6,431 nucleotides of DNA from Phycisphaerales bacterium (GTDB lineage: Bacteria; Planctomycetota; Phycisphaerae; Sedimentisphaerales; Anaerohalosphaeraceae). The notes beneath the pieces are model-generated. The model did not search any database and was not told where the DNA came from. It saw nothing but the letters and a program-made list of their open reading frames with translations. The DNA is taken from the NCBI GenBank assembly GCA_011048645.1, contig DSDR01000176.1, positions 1 through 6,431 on the forward strand. Direction: 5' to 3'. The translations under genes and the position numbers were made by a program. Every line of letters starts with the position of its first letter. The first letter of the stretch is position 1. Shown here piece by piece: positions 5,860 through 6,431 of this stretch.

Positions 5860-6425
5860 GTATGTTTGAACTACTGACGATTTCCGGCATCGGTATCGGC
5901 CTGGCGATGGATGCGTTTGCGGTGTCCATTGTCTGCGGGGCGGTCTTTCGCCGCCTGGGGGTTTTGCACGCGCTGCGAATGGCCTTGTTCTTCGGCGCCT
6001 TTCAATCGCTAATGCCGCTGTTAGGGTTTTTCGCCGGCAGGGGCTTCGAAGGCGTCATTGGCGTGTATGATCATTGGGTTGCTTTTGTGCTGCTGGCTCT
6101 GGTCGGCGGGAAAATGGTTTATGAGGGGTTCAAGATCGAGGAAGTGGAAAAAAAGCCGGCCGATCCGTCCAGTCTGTTGGCCCTGCTGGTCTTGAGTATT
6201 GCCACAAGCATCGACGCCCTGGCTGTGGGGGTGACGCTGTCGCTGTTGACGCATTCAATCGTACTGGCGGCGAGTTTGATCGGTCTGATTACCTTCGTCC
6301 TGTCTTACATCGGCTATGTCATCGGCAAGCGAGCCGGCCATTTTTTTGAGAACAAAATCGAAATTATCGGCGGCCTGATTCTGATTTTCATCGGGTGTAA
6401 AATACTGCTTGAGCATCTGTTTTGA
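5856..6425 (+). CDS. mntP: Manganese efflux pump MntP
   Basis: MntP exports Mn2+ across the inner membrane and protects against manganese overload. The 189-residue product matches the family's usual length (about 190) and has six hydrophobic helices in two pseudo-repeated halves. Each half carries the signature acidic motif: GLAMDAFAVSI (15-25, D19) in the first and SIDALAVGVTLSL (118-130, D120) in the second. Between them are FFGAFQSLMPLLGFFAG (45-61) and a loop rich in charged residues (EGFKIEEVEKKPADPSS, 90-106). The start is either GTG 5856, overlapping the phosphoesterase stop as GTGA, or ATG 5862 two codons later; the sequence cannot decide. Because the start lies inside the upstream gene there is no room for a yybP-ykoY manganese riboswitch, which controls mntP in some other bacteria. 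Any manganese control must therefore act on the upstream operon promoter or elsewhere. Only 6 bp follow the stop. Confidence 0.95.
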   Translation: MSMFELLTISGIGIGLAMDAFAVSIVCGAVFRRLGVLHALRMALFFGAFQSLMPLLGFFAGRGFEGVIGVYDHWVAFVLLALVGGKMVYEGFKIEEVEKKPADPSSLLALLVLSIATSIDALAVGVTLSLLTHSIVLAASLIGLITFVLSYIGYVIGKRAGHFFENKIEIIGGLILIFIGCKILLEHLF

Positions 6426-6431
6426 CGATAA

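Noticed and set aside
5860..6425. Manganese riboswitch for mntP
   Set aside because: The mntP start overlaps the upstream coding region, leaving no untranslated leader to hold one.

Overview
The window looks like an ordinary chromosomal segment of a moderately GC-rich, Gram-negative-type bacterium. Every gene I recognise is a housekeeping or conserved family member. Nothing indicates a phage, plasmid, insertion sequence, CRISPR array or RNA gene. The lineage is my inference. Weak or absent Shine-Dalgarno sites, very short predicted leaders, a DUF1638 gene and a small membrane protein of a style I associate with Planctomycetes suggest that phylum, perhaps Phycisphaerae, but no marker gene proves it.

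Layout. The left 2.65 kb is a minus-strand unit: dprA (2654-1497), then mfd (from 1457, running off the left edge). The two are 39 bp apart. dprA has a good sigma-70-type promoter (TTGACA, 17 bp, TACATT) at 2716-2688. Its -35 region lies in a short inverted repeat. The intergenic region at 2655-2813 separates this unit from everything to the right, which is on the plus strand: a 124-residue uncharacterised membrane protein (2814-3188), an RluA-family pseudouridine synthase (3279-4118), a DUF1638 protein (4169-4891), a membrane-anchored metallophosphoesterase (4888-5859) and the manganese exporter MntP (5856-6425).

How the genes fit together. DprA (single-stranded DNA handling in transformation) and Mfd (transcription-coupled repair) form a DNA-transaction pair. 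The last three plus-strand genes overlap by 4 bp at each junction (ATGA, then GTGA). They are therefore probably one translationally coupled operon: a DUF1638 protein of unknown function, a phosphoesterase of a class that commonly uses Mn2+, and a Mn2+ efflux pump. A perfect extended -10 box (TGTTATAAT) ends 7 bp before the DUF1638 ATG, so this operon may begin with a leaderless mRNA. That cluster is the most interesting part of the window; the rest is conventional. Non-coding stretches are short (39, 159, 90 and 50 bp), and no gap exceeds 300 bases.
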